A DNA stretch of 64,000 nucleotides from Caulobacter henricii. GTDB lineage: Bacteria; Pseudomonadota; Alphaproteobacteria; Caulobacterales; Caulobacteraceae. The translations under genes and the position numbers were made by a program. Shown piece by piece: positions 26,065-34,808 of the stretch; positions within the stretch are counted from its first letter, which is position 1; every line of letters starts with the position of its first letter. Below the pieces are notes generated by a model. That model ran no database searches, was not told where the DNA came from, and worked only from the letters and a program-made list of their open reading frames with translations. The DNA is taken from contig NZ_CP013002.1 in NCBI RefSeq assembly GCF_001414055.1, positions 1,178,001 to 1,242,000 on the forward strand, given 5' to 3'.

Positions 26065-27240
26065 ATGAGCTTTTTCGCACCTCCCGCTTCTCCCATCACC
26101 GCCGATGAGCGGCGCGCCCGCGTTCAGACCATGGCCGCCCGGCTGCGGGCGGAAGGGCTGTCCGCGCTGTTGCTCGGCCCAACGGCGTCGCTGCTCTATT
26201 TCACCGGCTTGGCATGGCATCCGTCCGAGCGCCTGACAGGTGCCCTGATCCATGCTGACGGAACGGTGGACTACATCTGCCCCCGCTTCGAGCTGGACAA
26301 GATCGCGGGCCTGACCTCCGCGCCGAATGCGATCGCGGGCGAGATCCTGACCTGGGAGGAGGAAGAGAGCCCCTACGCCCTGGCGGCGACCCGTCTGCCA
26401 TCGGGCGGCCGGTTGGCGGTGGACGATCAGGCGGCGGCCTTCATCTGGCTGGGCTTGAGTCAGGCCCTGGGCGCGGATCGCGTGACCGACGGCGGCCCGC
26501 TGATCGTGGCCCAGCGCAGCCTCAAGTCTCCGGCCGAGATCGCTCTTCTGGGTCGGGCCAAGGCCATCACCCTGGAGGTCCAGCGTCGAACGCGTCACTG
26601 GCTGAAGGCCGGGGTGCTGACATCCGAGGTCAAGCGCTTCATCGACGCCGAGCACCGCGCTCTGGGCGGGGAGGGCGGGTCGTGGTTCTGCCTGGTCTCC
26701 TTCGGTGACGACACCTGTTTGCCGCACGGGGGCGAGGGCGACCGGGCCTTGAAGACCGACGACGTTGTGCTGATCGATACGGGCACCCTGGTCGACGGCT
26801 ATCACTCCGACATCACCCGCACCTATGTCTTCGGCGCTCCCACGGCCGAGTTCCGCCGCGTCTGGGAACACGAGAAGCAGGCCCAGGCGCGAGCCTTCGA
26901 GGCGGCGAAGCTGGGCGCGCCTTGCGAGAGCGTCGATGCTGGCGCGCGCGACTATCTGACCGGTCTCGGCTACGGCCCGGACTACCGCCTGCCCGGACTG
27001 CCGCACCGCACTGGCCACGGCATCGGCCTGGACATTCACGAGTCCCCCAATCTGGTGCGCGGCGACCGCACGCCGCTTCAGGCTGGCATGTGTTTCTCCA
27101 ACGAGCCCATGCTGGTGATCCCCGGCCAGTTCGGCGTCCGGCTCGAGGACCATTTCTATATGAGCGAGGCGGGCCCGGTCTGGTTCACCCAGCCGTCGCA
27201 CAGTCTGGACGATCCCTTTGGCGAGGGTGCCTCCGCGTGA
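26065..27240 (+). CDS. M24-family Xaa-Pro peptidase (prolidase-like)
   Basis: 391-residue creatinase/prolidase-fold metallopeptidase. An N-terminal creatinase-like domain (about 1-150, LLLGPTASLLYFTGL) precedes the catalytic domain. Likely dimetal ligands: Asp in VLIDTG, Asp in YHSDITRTY, His in HRTGHGIGLDIHE, Glu in FSNEPML and Glu in RLEDHFY. It should release amino acids from X-Pro or X-hydroxyproline peptides, feeding the catabolic genes around it. No signal peptide, so cytosolic. Its stop overlaps the GTG start of the next gene (GTGA), indicating coupling. Confidence 0.88.
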   Translation: MSFFAPPASPITADERRARVQTMAARLRAEGLSALLLGPTASLLYFTGLAWHPSERLTGALIHADGTVDYICPRFELDKIAGLTSAPNAIAGEILTWEEEESPYALAATRLPSGGRLAVDDQAAAFIWLGLSQALGADRVTDGGPLIVAQRSLKSPAEIALLGRAKAITLEVQRRTRHWLKAGVLTSEVKRFIDAEHRALGGEGGSWFCLVSFGDDTCLPHGGEGDRALKTDDVVLIDTGTLVDGYHSDITRTYVFGAPTAEFRRVWEHEKQAQARAFEAAKLGAPCESVDAGARDYLTGLGYGPDYRLPGLPHRTGHGIGLDIHESPNLVRGDRTPLQAGMCFSNEPMLVIPGQFGVRLEDHFYMSEAGPVWFTQPSHSLDDPFGEGASA

Positions 27241-28487
27241 CGCCGTCCCGGCGTTGGGCGGTGGTCGGCGGCGGTCTGGTCGGCGCAGCGATCGCCCTGC
27301 GCCTGCAGGCGGCCGGCTTTGAGGTGGTTCTGATCGATCGGGGCGATCCCCGGCGCGGCGCTTCCTTCGGCAATATCGGCCACATCGCCGCTGAACAGTG
27401 CGAGCCCATGCCGTCGCCCGCCACGCTGAGGAGCGCAGTTGGACGGCTGTTCGCCTTTGGCGGCCCGCTGGATTTCCGCGCGCGCGACGTCGGCCGGTGG
27501 GGACCCTGGGCCTTGCGTTTCCTGGCCGCATCGAGGCCGGCGGCTGCGGCGCATGGGGCAGAGCTGCTGACCCGCCTGCTGGAAGACCCGCTGGGGGCCT
27601 GGGGACGACTGGCCGCCTTGGCCGACGCGCCCGATGATCTGATCCGCCCGACCGGCCACGCCGTCGTCTGGTCGACGCCCGAGGCGGCGCGACGCGGCCT
27701 GCAGGCCTGGCGTCGGGCGCGCACCGGAAGCGCGACGTTTCGACCGATGGAGGCCGAAGACCTCGCCGCCTATGACGGCGTTCTGGCCGCGCGCCCGGCC
27801 GGCGGGGTTCGCTTCAGCGGCACGGGCCAGGTCAGTGAGCCGCAGCGGGTACGCAACGCCTTGCTGAGCGGCTTTGAGCGGCTCGGCGGGGGTGTCGTCC
27901 ATGGCGAGGCGACGGCCGTGCGGCCGGCGGGCGAGGCCGCTGAGGTCGTCCTGGCAGACGGTTCGGTCGTGGATGCGGACAAGGTGGTGGTCGCCGCCGG
28001 GGCCTGGTCCGCGCGTCTGATGGCACCGCTGGGTGTGTGCGTCCCGTTGATCGGGGAGCGAGGCTACTCGGTGCAGTCGGCGCGACATGACTGGCCCGAA
28101 GACCTGCCCCTGACGGTGTTCGAAGATCGAGCCCTGGCCGTCGCGCGCTTCAAGGGCGGCCTGCGCGCCTCCAGTCACGTCGAGTTCGGTGATCCGTCCG
28201 CCGCGCCGGACCCGCGCAAGTGGCGTCAGATCGAGCGGAGTTTGCGCGATCTCGGCGTCACCTTTTCCGACACGCCCGACCGATGGTGCGGCCCGCGACC
28301 GACGCTGGCGGACTATCTGCCGGCGATCGGACGGCTCCAGGCACACCCCATGATCCACTACGCCTTTGGCCACCAGCATCTGGGCCTGACGCTCGCGGCT
28401 TCGACGGCCGAGGTGCTGGAGCAGATGGCGCTGGGACGACCGACCCCGACCTGGCTCGAGGCTTTGCGGATCGAGCGGTTCCGCTGA
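27237..28487 (+). CDS. FAD-dependent D-amino-acid dehydrogenase, probable D-hydroxyproline dehydrogenase
   Basis: 416-residue DAO/DadA-type flavoprotein. The Rossmann FAD motif GGGLVGAAIALRLQAAG is at the N-terminus, with a late GPRPTLADYLPAIGR and a C-terminal HYAFGHQHLGLTLA segment typical of DadA. In this cluster it should oxidise cis-4-hydroxy-D-proline to delta1-pyrroline-4-hydroxy-2-carboxylate, passing electrons to the respiratory chain. GTG at 27237 overlaps the peptidase stop (GTGA); the open frame begins far upstream inside the peptidase gene, so that part is discounted. The enzyme appears to be single-subunit. Confidence 0.86.
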   Translation: MTPSRRWAVVGGGLVGAAIALRLQAAGFEVVLIDRGDPRRGASFGNIGHIAAEQCEPMPSPATLRSAVGRLFAFGGPLDFRARDVGRWGPWALRFLAASRPAAAAHGAELLTRLLEDPLGAWGRLAALADAPDDLIRPTGHAVVWSTPEAARRGLQAWRRARTGSATFRPMEAEDLAAYDGVLAARPAGGVRFSGTGQVSEPQRVRNALLSGFERLGGGVVHGEATAVRPAGEAAEVVLADGSVVDADKVVVAAGAWSARLMAPLGVCVPLIGERGYSVQSARHDWPEDLPLTVFEDRALAVARFKGGLRASSHVEFGDPSAAPDPRKWRQIERSLRDLGVTFSDTPDRWCGPRPTLADYLPAIGRLQAHPMIHYAFGHQHLGLTLAASTAEVLEQMALGRPTPTWLEALRIERFR

Positions 28488-28502
28488 CGCCCTGATAGCG
28501 CG

Positions 28503-28527
28503 CCGGCCCCGCCAGAGGCGGAGCCGG
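28503..28527. terminator. Hairpin after the dehydrogenase gene
   Basis: CCGGCCCCGCC - AGA - GGCGGAGCCGG, 11-bp stem with one mismatch, 16 bp past the stop. No U-tract, so termination is inferred from position and strength only. Confidence 0.5.
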
Positions 28528-28539
28528 ATCCGGGTGTCG

Positions 28540-28954
28540 GACGGAACGCGCCGGCGGCTGGCGCGGCACCTTGTTGGCGAAGAGCCAGTCCATTGCGAAA
28601 GGATCGGAGCTCAGGTCGAGCAGTTCCGACCGCATGCGGGCATTGCATTCATTGACCCAGGCGCATTCTTGCTCGGTCCGTAAATCCAGATCGATCAGAC
28701 GACGGTCGCCCCGGCCTCGCGCGCGCCGCCGCCGGGCCGCCGTCGGGCACCACCTCGATGGCAACCGGGCCGCAGGGGCATTCCAGGGTGAAGCAGGTTT
28801 GCGTCCGGCCCCGATCATAGAGAGAAAGGCCCAGGGCGACGGTGGCGTGGCCGCGTATCAGGCGCTGGTCAGCCTTGTGTTGCCGGTATTGGGCGCGGGT
28901 AACGCCAGGGTCTTTGGTCTTGGAACCGGCACGCCCAGGGGACGCGCTCCCCAT
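28540..28954 (-). pseudogene. Possible frameshifted small gene, unknown function
   Basis: Two overlapping minus-strand frames each look protein-like in part. The first, from ATG 28954, encodes SKTKDPGVTRAQYRQHKADQ … TCFTLECPCGPVAIEVVPDG and then degenerates. The other frame continues with RLIDLDLRTEQECAWVNEC … SSDPFAMDWLFANKVP. A shift in the GC-rich run near 28715-28745 would join them into one protein of about 130 residues. This could be a real frameshift, a sequencing error or chance. I do not recognise the family. The conserved-looking Cys pairs are the only hint of function. Confidence 0.35.
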
Positions 28955-29024
28955 AATCTCCCCGCCTTTCGGGGCGACCTTCTCTCCGCGTTCTCAACTC
29001 ACACCATGGGGAGTGGGAGGAGGT

Positions 29025-29058
29025 TGGAGCCCCAACCCTTTAAGGGATTGGGGCTCCA
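29025..29058 (-). terminator. Strong hairpin directly after tRNA-Thr
   Basis: TGGAGCCCCAA pairs perfectly with TTGGGGCTCCA across a short CCCTT/AAGGG inner stem, abutting the tRNA CCA end. No U-run follows, so it may act in 3' processing or termination. Confidence 0.55.
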
Positions 29059-29133
<75 letters not shown>

Positions 29134-29222
29134 GAAGAGGAGGGGCGTATAGCGAGCCAAATCGCGAATGCAAAGCCTAAATGCGACTTGACCCACAGAC
29201 TTCGTCGCCGCACCCCTCGCCC

Positions 29223-29672
29223 ATGCCGATCCCAGACGACAAATCCCGCCGCGAAGCCCGGCTCGCCGAAGCCCTGCGGACCAATCTGCGCCGGCGCAAG
29301 GCCGCCGCGCGGCCGGCCCCGGACGGCGAGGACCGGGCAGCCGCCGCCGCGGTGGCCGCGCCACAGCCCTACAGCCCCGTGCGGTGCCTGGTCGGACTGT
29401 CGCATCGCGATGGCCGGCAGGTCACCCTGCGGCTGGAACTCTCGGTGCCCTATGGCGCCCCGCACTCGGACGAGGTCTGCTGCGCCGTGCGGCTGAGCGG
29501 CGACGGCGGGGCGTTTGACACGGACCATGGCAAGGCGGCCTTCGGCGTGGATGGATTGCAGGCGACCCAGAGGGCCATCGCCCTGGCCCAGGTGGCCCTG
29601 GATCTGGCCAGCACGGGCTTTGAGCTAAGCTGGCCGGACGGTCGGCCCTATGACCTTTCCGCACCCATTTGA
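29223..29672 (+). CDS. Hypothetical protein upstream of murA (DUF6968-like)
   Basis: 149 residues. A highly basic N-terminal helix (KSRREARLAEALRTNLRRRK) and an Ala-rich linker precede a compact domain from about 50 (PVRCLVGLSHRDGRQVTLRLE … FGVDGLQATQRAIALAQ). The second part resembles DUF6968-type proteins, a recognition from memory only. ATG at 29223 is preferred because the basic helix starts there; ATG 29181 is in frame. Neither has a good ribosome site. It sits 100 bp before murA on the same strand. Function unknown. Confidence 0.65.
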   Translation: MPIPDDKSRREARLAEALRTNLRRRKAAARPAPDGEDRAAAAAVAAPQPYSPVRCLVGLSHRDGRQVTLRLELSVPYGAPHSDEVCCAVRLSGDGGAFDTDHGKAAFGVDGLQATQRAIALAQVALDLASTGFELSWPDGRPYDLSAPI

Positions 29673-29771
29673 CCGCCGCCCCTTGCAACCCCTCTTGCAA
29701 CGGATAGAACCCGCCCCTCACATGTGACCCGCGCGACGGACCGTCCCCGCCGCGCGTTCGAGGGACGTCAT

Positions 29772-31061
29772 TTGGATCGCATCGCCATCATCGGCGGCGC
29801 GCAGCTTCACGGGGAAATCCCCGTCAGCGGCGCCAAGAACTCTGCCATCAAGCTCATGGCAGCCAGCCTGCTCACCGATGAGCCGCTGCGCCTGACCAAT
29901 ATGCCGCGTCTGGCCGACACCCGGTTCCTCGGCAAGCTGCTCTCGCGGCTGGGCGCCAGCGTCACGGAAAGCGACGGTCCCGACGGTCAGCAGACCCTGC
30001 TGCACGCCCCCGAGATCACCAGCGGCTTTGCGCCCTATGACCTGGTCCGCCAGATGCGGGCCTCGTTCAATGTGCTGGGTCCGCTGATCGCCCGCACCGG
30101 CCAGGCCAAGGTCTCGCTGCCGGGCGGCTGCACCATCGGCGCGCGACCGGTCGACCTGCACCTGCAGGCTCTGGAAGCCCTGGGGGCCAAGATCGATCTG
30201 CATGAAGGCTATGTCTATGCCCAGGCCCCGCGTGGCCTGAAGGGCGCGGAGATCACCTTCCCGTTCGTGTCGGTGGGGGCCACCGAGCACGCCATGCTGG
30301 CCGCCGTGATCGCCGATGGTGTCACGGTGCTGCACAATGCCGCCTGCGAGCCCGAACTGCTCGACCTGCAGGAGTGCCTGAACGCCATGGGCGCCAAGGT
30401 CGAGGGTGCCGGCACCCCGACCGTGACCATCACCGGCGTCGCCCGCCTGCACGGCGCGACCCACGCGGTGATCCCCGACCGGATCGAGATGGGCACCTTT
30501 GCTGTCGCCGCCGCCATGGCCGGGGGCGAGGTGCGGCTGACCCGGGCGCGTCCGGGCCTGATCGACAGCCTACTGGTCAAGCTCGAGGAGGCCGGTTGCG
30601 GCGTCGAGCCGACCGCTGACGGCGTCATCATCCGCCGTAGCGCCGAACGCCTGAAGGCGGTCGATATCGAGACGGCGGCCTATCCGGGCTTCGCCACCGA
30701 CCTTCAGGCCCAGTTCATGGCCCTGATGACCGTGGCCGACGGCGAAAGCCGCATCCGCGAGACCATTTTCGAAAACCGCTTCATGCACGCTCCGGAACTG
30801 ATGCGTCTGGGGGCCGACATCTCGGTGTCCGGCGGCGAAGCCCGCGTCCGCGGTGTCGCCCGTCTGGAAGGGGCCGAGGTCATGGCGACCGACCTGCGGG
30901 CCTCGGTCAGCCTGGTGATCGCGGGCCTGGTGGCCCGCGGCGAGACCACGGTTTCGCGCATCTATCACCTGGATCGCGGTTTCGAGCGTTTGGAAGCAAA
31001 GCTCACCGCCTGTGGGGCGCAGGTGCGCCGCATCAAGGGTGACGGAGAGGCCGAACTCTAG
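29772..31061 (+). CDS. murA: UDP-N-acetylglucosamine 1-carboxyvinyltransferase MurA
   Basis: 429-residue enzyme for the first committed step of peptidoglycan synthesis, transferring enolpyruvate from PEP to UDP-GlcNAc. The N-terminal [15 protein letters not shown] substrate loop and catalytic Cys120 in [16 protein letters not shown] are intact; the Cys predicts fosfomycin-type inhibition. Late motifs [17 protein letters not shown] and [14 protein letters not shown] complete the family pattern. TTG at 29772 is chosen because AGGGA lies six bases upstream and MDRIAIIGG is the conserved start. One base after its stop the DUF2948 gene begins. Confidence 0.97.
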   Translation: MDRIAIIGGAQLHGEIPVSGAKNSAIKLMAASLLTDEPLRLTNMPRLADTRFLGKLLSRLGASVTESDGPDGQQTLLHAPEITSGFAPYDLVRQMRASFNVLGPLIARTGQAKVSLPGGCTIGARPVDLHLQALEALGAKIDLHEGYVYAQAPRGLKGAEITFPFVSVGATEHAMLAAVIADGVTVLHNAACEPELLDLQECLNAMGAKVEGAGTPTVTITGVARLHGATHAVIPDRIEMGTFAVAAAMAGGEVRLTRARPGLIDSLLVKLEEAGCGVEPTADGVIIRRSAERLKAVDIETAAYPGFATDLQAQFMALMTVADGESRIRETIFENRFMHAPELMRLGADISVSGGEARVRGVARLEGAEVMATDLRASVSLVIAGLVARGETTVSRIYHLDRGFERLEAKLTACGAQVRRIKGDGEAEL

Positions 31062-31517
31062 ATGTCAAAGCCCGCGCCTGCCCTGAGACTCCTGGCCCAG
31101 GATGCCGAAGGGCTGACGGTGATCTCCGCCGCCCTGCAGGATGCCGTCGCCAAGATCGGCGACATCCGCTGGGATGCCCAGGCCCGGACCCTGACCCTGG
31201 CCTGCAACCGCTTTCGCTGGGAGGCCGGCGGCCAAAAGGCGACCAAGCGGGGCGCGGAGGGCGAGCGCGTGCGTTCGGCCCTGCAGCTGGGCGATGTCAC
31301 CGGCGTCCAGGCGCGCAACCTCCGCCGGGAGGCCAAGGGGGCCATCGTCGAGCTACTGTCCATCACCTTCGAGCCCGGCGAGGCCCCCGGCGGTACGGTC
31401 ATGCTGACCTTCGCCGGCGGCGGCGACCTGCGGGTCGGAGTCGATTGCCTGGACGTGGTGCTGGCCGATGTGTCCGAGCCCTGGGCCACGCCCCGCCGGC
31501 CGGGGCACGCCGATTAG
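31062..31517 (+). CDS. DUF2948 family protein
   Basis: 151-residue cytosolic protein of unknown function, conserved downstream of murA in many alphaproteobacteria (recalled synteny). Motifs: LAQDAEGLTVISAALQDAV at the start, ACNRFRWE, and near the C-terminus GGDLRVGVDCLDVVLADVSEPW. Its ATG immediately follows the murA stop, so it is cotranslated with murA. No catalytic motif is evident. Confidence 0.88.
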   Translation: MSKPAPALRLLAQDAEGLTVISAALQDAVAKIGDIRWDAQARTLTLACNRFRWEAGGQKATKRGAEGERVRSALQLGDVTGVQARNLRREAKGAIVELLSITFEPGEAPGGTVMLTFAGGGDLRVGVDCLDVVLADVSEPWATPRRPGHAD

Positions 31518-31691
31518 GCGCCCTGCCTGATTTGCGGGCATGCCTTGAATCTGACTTTCAAACAGGCAGTGGCGGCGCCGAGGATTCGTCCCACGCGCTA
31601 GTGATTGCTGACGAACTCGCCCGACGGGGGAATGGTGCTAGGTTAACGCCATGCGCCCGTCAGAGGCGCGAGCATCGTTAGGGAGGCCGTC

Positions 31692-31883
31692 ATGGCCAGG
31701 AAGTCCTATGCGACCGGGGAAACCCAGTCGGTGTTTTTCGCGGCGTGCGACATCACCAAACCCGCTCCGCCCGTGCTTCGCCATGGCGGTCCCTGTTTCG
31801 ACTGGGGACGTCTTGTCCTGGTCAGCCTGTTTGCCGTTCTGGTCGCCGGCATGGCGACCCTGGCCTATGCGGGGCTGAGCTAG
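31692..31883 (+). CDS. Small single-pass membrane protein, unknown
   Basis: 63 residues with a strong ribosome site (AGGGAGG, six bases before ATG). A polar N-terminus with two Cys (FFAACDITKPAPPVLRHGG…CFDWGR) is followed by one hydrophobic helix at about 41-60 (LVLVSLFAVLVAGMATLAYA). The good start signal and coherent layout favour a real gene. Function unknown. Confidence 0.6.
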   Translation: MARKSYATGETQSVFFAACDITKPAPPVLRHGGPCFDWGRLVLVSLFAVLVAGMATLAYAGLS

Positions 31884-31923
31884 AGCTTTCCCGACGGCCT
31901 GTGAGGACGGGCCCCGACGCCCG

Positions 31924-32253
31924 ACGCCCCCTCCGTCACGTCGCGTATCCGCGCCGCGCGACCTCCTCCGCTAGCTAGGGCTATCGCATCTGGGCTTGCG
32001 TCCAGAAGATTTGTCATCCCGGACAAGCTCGGCGAAGCCGGGCGCCGATCCGGGACCGCCGGAAGCGCTGAGCTCAGGCGTCGGTCCCGGATCTTCGCGC
32101 TGCGCGCTCGTCCGGGATGACAGCCGTTTTGAGTCATATGCGATAGCGCTGCCCCGCAAGCGGGGCAGGAGGGCTCAGCTGTTCTTCTCCTGCCCCGTAG
32201 CGAAGCGTGCGGGGGAGGTGGCGCGGCGCGAAGCGACGTGACGGAGGGGGCGT
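31924..32253. repeat. 330-bp nest of three palindromes
   Basis: Outer arms of 21 bp (31924-31944 and 32233-32253) are perfect complements and begin ACGCCCCCTCCGTCACG. Inside are GCTATCGCAT (31980-31989) with ATGCGATAGC (32138-32147), then TGTCATCCCGGAC (32012-32024) with GTCCGGGATGACA (32110-32122), then ATCCGGGACCG with CGGTCCCGGAT. A side hairpin GGGGCAGGAG/CTCCTGCCCC lies at 32162-32196. No gene is visible from 31884 to 32379. It looks like successive insertion of palindromic elements into one another. Confidence 0.85.
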
Positions 32254-32379
32254 TAGGGCGCTGAGCCTCCATTCGCGCGCCCATTTGCCACGCAAGCCCA
32301 ACCCCTCCTAAGCTCGTCCCTCGCGTCCGAGGCGGGGGCCGGCGCGAGCTGATGTCCTGCGCCCGCGGGAAGCCGATGC

Positions 32380-33840
32380 ATGAGCGCCCCCGACCGCGAT
32401 CTCTGGAATGAAGACCTAGCCCCGACCGGCGAGGCGCAACGCACCTGGCGCTGGTGGCATTTCGCGGCCCTGTGGCTGGGCATGGTCATCTGCGTGCCCG
32501 CCTACATGCTGGCCTCGGGCCTGATCGAGCAGGGGATGTCGGCCGGGCAGGCGGTGGCGACCGTGCTGCTGGGCAATCTGGTCGTGCTGGTTCCCATGCT
32601 GCTGATCGGCCATGCGGGGGCCCGGCACGGCGTGCCCTATGCCGTGCTGGCGCGGGCCTCGTTCGGCTGGAAGGGCGCGCGCATCCCCGCCGTCGCCCGG
32701 GCGGTGGTGGCCTGCGGCTGGTACGGCATCCAGACCTGGATCGGCGGCGGCGCGCTGCTGACCCTGCTGGGCGTGATCATGGGGCGCAGCCTGGTCGGCG
32801 CGCCGATCCCGCTGCTGGGCATCGGCCTGGGCCAGCTGCTGGCCTTCCTGGCCTTCTGGGGCATCCAGCTGCTGTTTGTCACCAAGGGCCTGACCGCCGT
32901 GCGCCGGCTTGAGACCTGGACCGCGCCGATCAAGCTGGTCATTTGCGCCCTGATGGTCTGGTGGGCGATGGACAAGGCCGGGGGCCTGGGTCCGATCTTC
33001 CACCAGCCCTCGGCCTTCGTCGACGGCGGCCCCAAGGCCGGCCAGTTCTGGAGCGTCTTCGTGCCCGCCCTGACCGCCATGGTCGGGTTCTGGGCGACCC
33101 TGGCCCTGAACATCCCCGACTTCACGCGCTTTGCGAAGAAACAGGCCGACCAGATCCTGGGTCAGGCCATCGGCCTGCCGATCCCGATGGGCCTGCTGGC
33201 CCTGGTCAGCGTCATCACCACCTCGGCCACGGTGATCGTCTTCGGCAAGGCGGTGTGGGATCCGGTGCAGCTGGCCGGCGACATCGGCGGCATCGCGGTG
33301 GTGATCGGCCTGCTGATTATCAGCCTCGACACCGTGTGCTGCAACATCGCCGCCAATCTGGTCGGCCCGGCCTATGACTTCTCGGCCCTTTGGCCCAGCA
33401 GGATCACCTACCGCATCGGCGGCTGGATCACGGCCGGTATCGGCGTGCTGATCATGCCGTGGAAGCTGCTGGAGACGACCCAGGGCTATATCTTCGTCTG
33501 GCTGGTCGGTTATGGCGCGCTGCTGGGACCGATCGCGGGGATCCTGATCGTCGACTACTGGCTGCTGCGGAAAACCGTACTGGCGGTGGATGACCTGTAC
33601 GCCAAGCACGGCGCCTACGCCTATCGCGGCGGCTGGAACCCGGCGGCGCTCGCAGCCCTGGCCGTGGGGGTCGCGCCGAACCTGCCGGGCTTCCTGGCCT
33701 CGGCCGCGCCGCACCTGTTCGGCGGTGTGGGGGCGTTCTGGACCGGGCTTTATATGTATGCGTGGTTCGTCGGGCTGGCGCTGGCGGGGGCGGTCTATTG
33801 GGGGATGATGCGGGGGAAGGTGGGCAGACGCGGCGAGTGA
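32380..33840 (+). CDS. NCS1-family nucleobase/hydantoin:cation symporter
   Basis: 486 residues, about 12 membrane helices. NCS1 hallmarks: an N-terminal W-E/D-DLAP (LWNEDLAPT), CGWYGIQTWIGGGAL in helix 3, and SLDTVCCNIAANLVGPAYDF in the helix 8 region, which holds substrate-contacting residues in Mhp1. It imports a nucleobase, allantoin or hydantoin with Na+ or H+; which one cannot be read from sequence. The fused oxoprolinase/hydantoinase at the window's left end is a distant possible partner. Preceded by the repeat nest and not in an operon. Confidence 0.92.
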   Translation: MSAPDRDLWNEDLAPTGEAQRTWRWWHFAALWLGMVICVPAYMLASGLIEQGMSAGQAVATVLLGNLVVLVPMLLIGHAGARHGVPYAVLARASFGWKGARIPAVARAVVACGWYGIQTWIGGGALLTLLGVIMGRSLVGAPIPLLGIGLGQLLAFLAFWGIQLLFVTKGLTAVRRLETWTAPIKLVICALMVWWAMDKAGGLGPIFHQPSAFVDGGPKAGQFWSVFVPALTAMVGFWATLALNIPDFTRFAKKQADQILGQAIGLPIPMGLLALVSVITTSATVIVFGKAVWDPVQLAGDIGGIAVVIGLLIISLDTVCCNIAANLVGPAYDFSALWPSRITYRIGGWITAGIGVLIMPWKLLETTQGYIFVWLVGYGALLGPIAGILIVDYWLLRKTVLAVDDLYAKHGAYAYRGGWNPAALAALAVGVAPNLPGFLASAAPHLFGGVGAFWTGLYMYAWFVGLALAGAVYWGMMRGKVGRRGE

Positions 33841-33939
33841 GGCCGGGTTTGAGTGGGGACTTGCCGGTGCGGGAAAGTCCGGGCGTCGGCGCGGAGAGGG
33901 GGGCGTTTCCATCGTCTGCTTTGGGTGGATGGCGGACGC

Positions 33940-34257
33940 TCAGCTGAAGTAAGTCTGGAACCCCGCCAGACCGAAGACCCATACTTCGCGCCCATCATCT
34001 CCGAGTGTTTCAGAGAAGTCCTCTAGGTCTATACCCGCGCATTGAATTTTCTCCCCTGCATCAGTCCTTGCGCTCAACGGGGTAGGACTTAGCTCAAGCA
34101 CCCGTTTCTCAGATGCTCGTGCATGAAGATCGACCACATAGGCTGGACCGGGTTGAAAGGTCGCGTATGCGACCCCCATGGACGGGTCAGATGGGGCCAG
34201 ATGAGCGGTGCCGATTACAACATCGTCCGCAATGAGCTCCACGGGAAGGCGTTTCAT
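33940..34257 (-). CDS. Hypothetical protein, 105 residues
   Basis: A single coherent frame, MKRLPVELIADDVVIGTAHLAP … VWVFGLAGFQTYFS, with lower GC than its neighbours and a balanced composition typical of a small alpha/beta protein. No signal, membrane segment or known motif. It stands alone between the transporter and a long repeat-rich gap, which suggests an accessory gene. Function unknown. Confidence 0.6.
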   Translation of the reverse strand: MKRLPVELIADDVVIGTAHLAPSDPSMGVAYATFQPGPAYVVDLHARASEKRVLELSPTPLSARTDAGEKIQCAGIDLEDFSETLGDDGREVWVFGLAGFQTYFS

Positions 34258-34406
34258 TTAGAAATGATAACCCGGCGTTGAAGGTCCGTCATGGGTCGGA
34301 AGCGGAAATGAACACGCTGCCCGAAACCGAACCTTAGGCGACTGCCCAGGAAGCGGACCCAGCCAATGTCAAAGAAGGGTGGTTAGCGGACGTTGGCTCC
34401 GATGAT
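34258..34406. other. Start of a 1.39-kb gene-free, repeat-rich gap (34258-35644)
   Basis: The whole stretch between the small hypothetical gene and hisD carries four palindromic elements and one hairpin-rich segment, listed separately. The first 150 bp show nothing recognisable. Confidence 0.6.
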
Positions 34407-34538
34407 CCTCCCCCTCTGGGGGAGGTGGCCCGGAGGGCCGGAGGGGGCAAAGCGGCGCTGACCCAGATAGAGCTCTGGTCAACGCCCGCCGGTGCCGCCC
34501 CCTCAGTCGCTCCGCGACAGCTCCCCCAGAGGGGGAGC
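34407..34538. repeat. Palindromic repeat with 15-bp arms
   Basis: CCCCCTCTGGGGGAG (34410-34424) is the exact complement of CTCCCCCAGAGGGGG (34521-34535); each arm is itself a small hairpin. GGAGGGGGC and GCCCCCTCA form an inner pair. Same general style as the 2.2-kb repeat but a different core. Confidence 0.75.
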
Positions 34539-34609
34539 ATCTGCCGTCTCACTAGGGTCGGAAGCAGACATCCCCGCCCATCCAACAAGCGGACGCCCCG
34601 CGTCCCGCT

Positions 34610-34758
34610 CATCCTTAAATCTCCTGGAGGCTGCAGCGTGCCGGAGTGGAAAGGTCTGTCAAGGACCGCCTCCGGCGGCCGCTTCGCGGCGACGCGGAGC
34701 GTCGTCCTTGAGAGACCTTTCCACTCCGGCGATCGTCTCGCCGTGAGATTTAAGGATG
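34610..34758. repeat. 149-bp near-cruciform palindrome
   Basis: Outer arms CATCCTTAAATCTC (34610-34623) and GAGATTTAAGGATG (34745-34758) are perfect. Next, 18-bp perfect arms GCCGGAGTGGAAAGGTCT (34640-34657) and their complement (34713-34730), then AAGGAC/GTCCTT. One long transcript of this would fold into a single extended hairpin. Confidence 0.8.
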
Positions 34759-34808
34759 GCTCCCGCGTGAGCGCGAAGGGGGCGGGACTTTCCCGGCCAC
34801 CGCAGTAG

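Noticed and set aside
26922..27236. N-terminal extension of the D-hydroxyproline dehydrogenase
   Set aside because: The frame is open inside the peptidase gene, but the FAD motif begins right after the overlapping GTG at 27237 and the extension has no family match.
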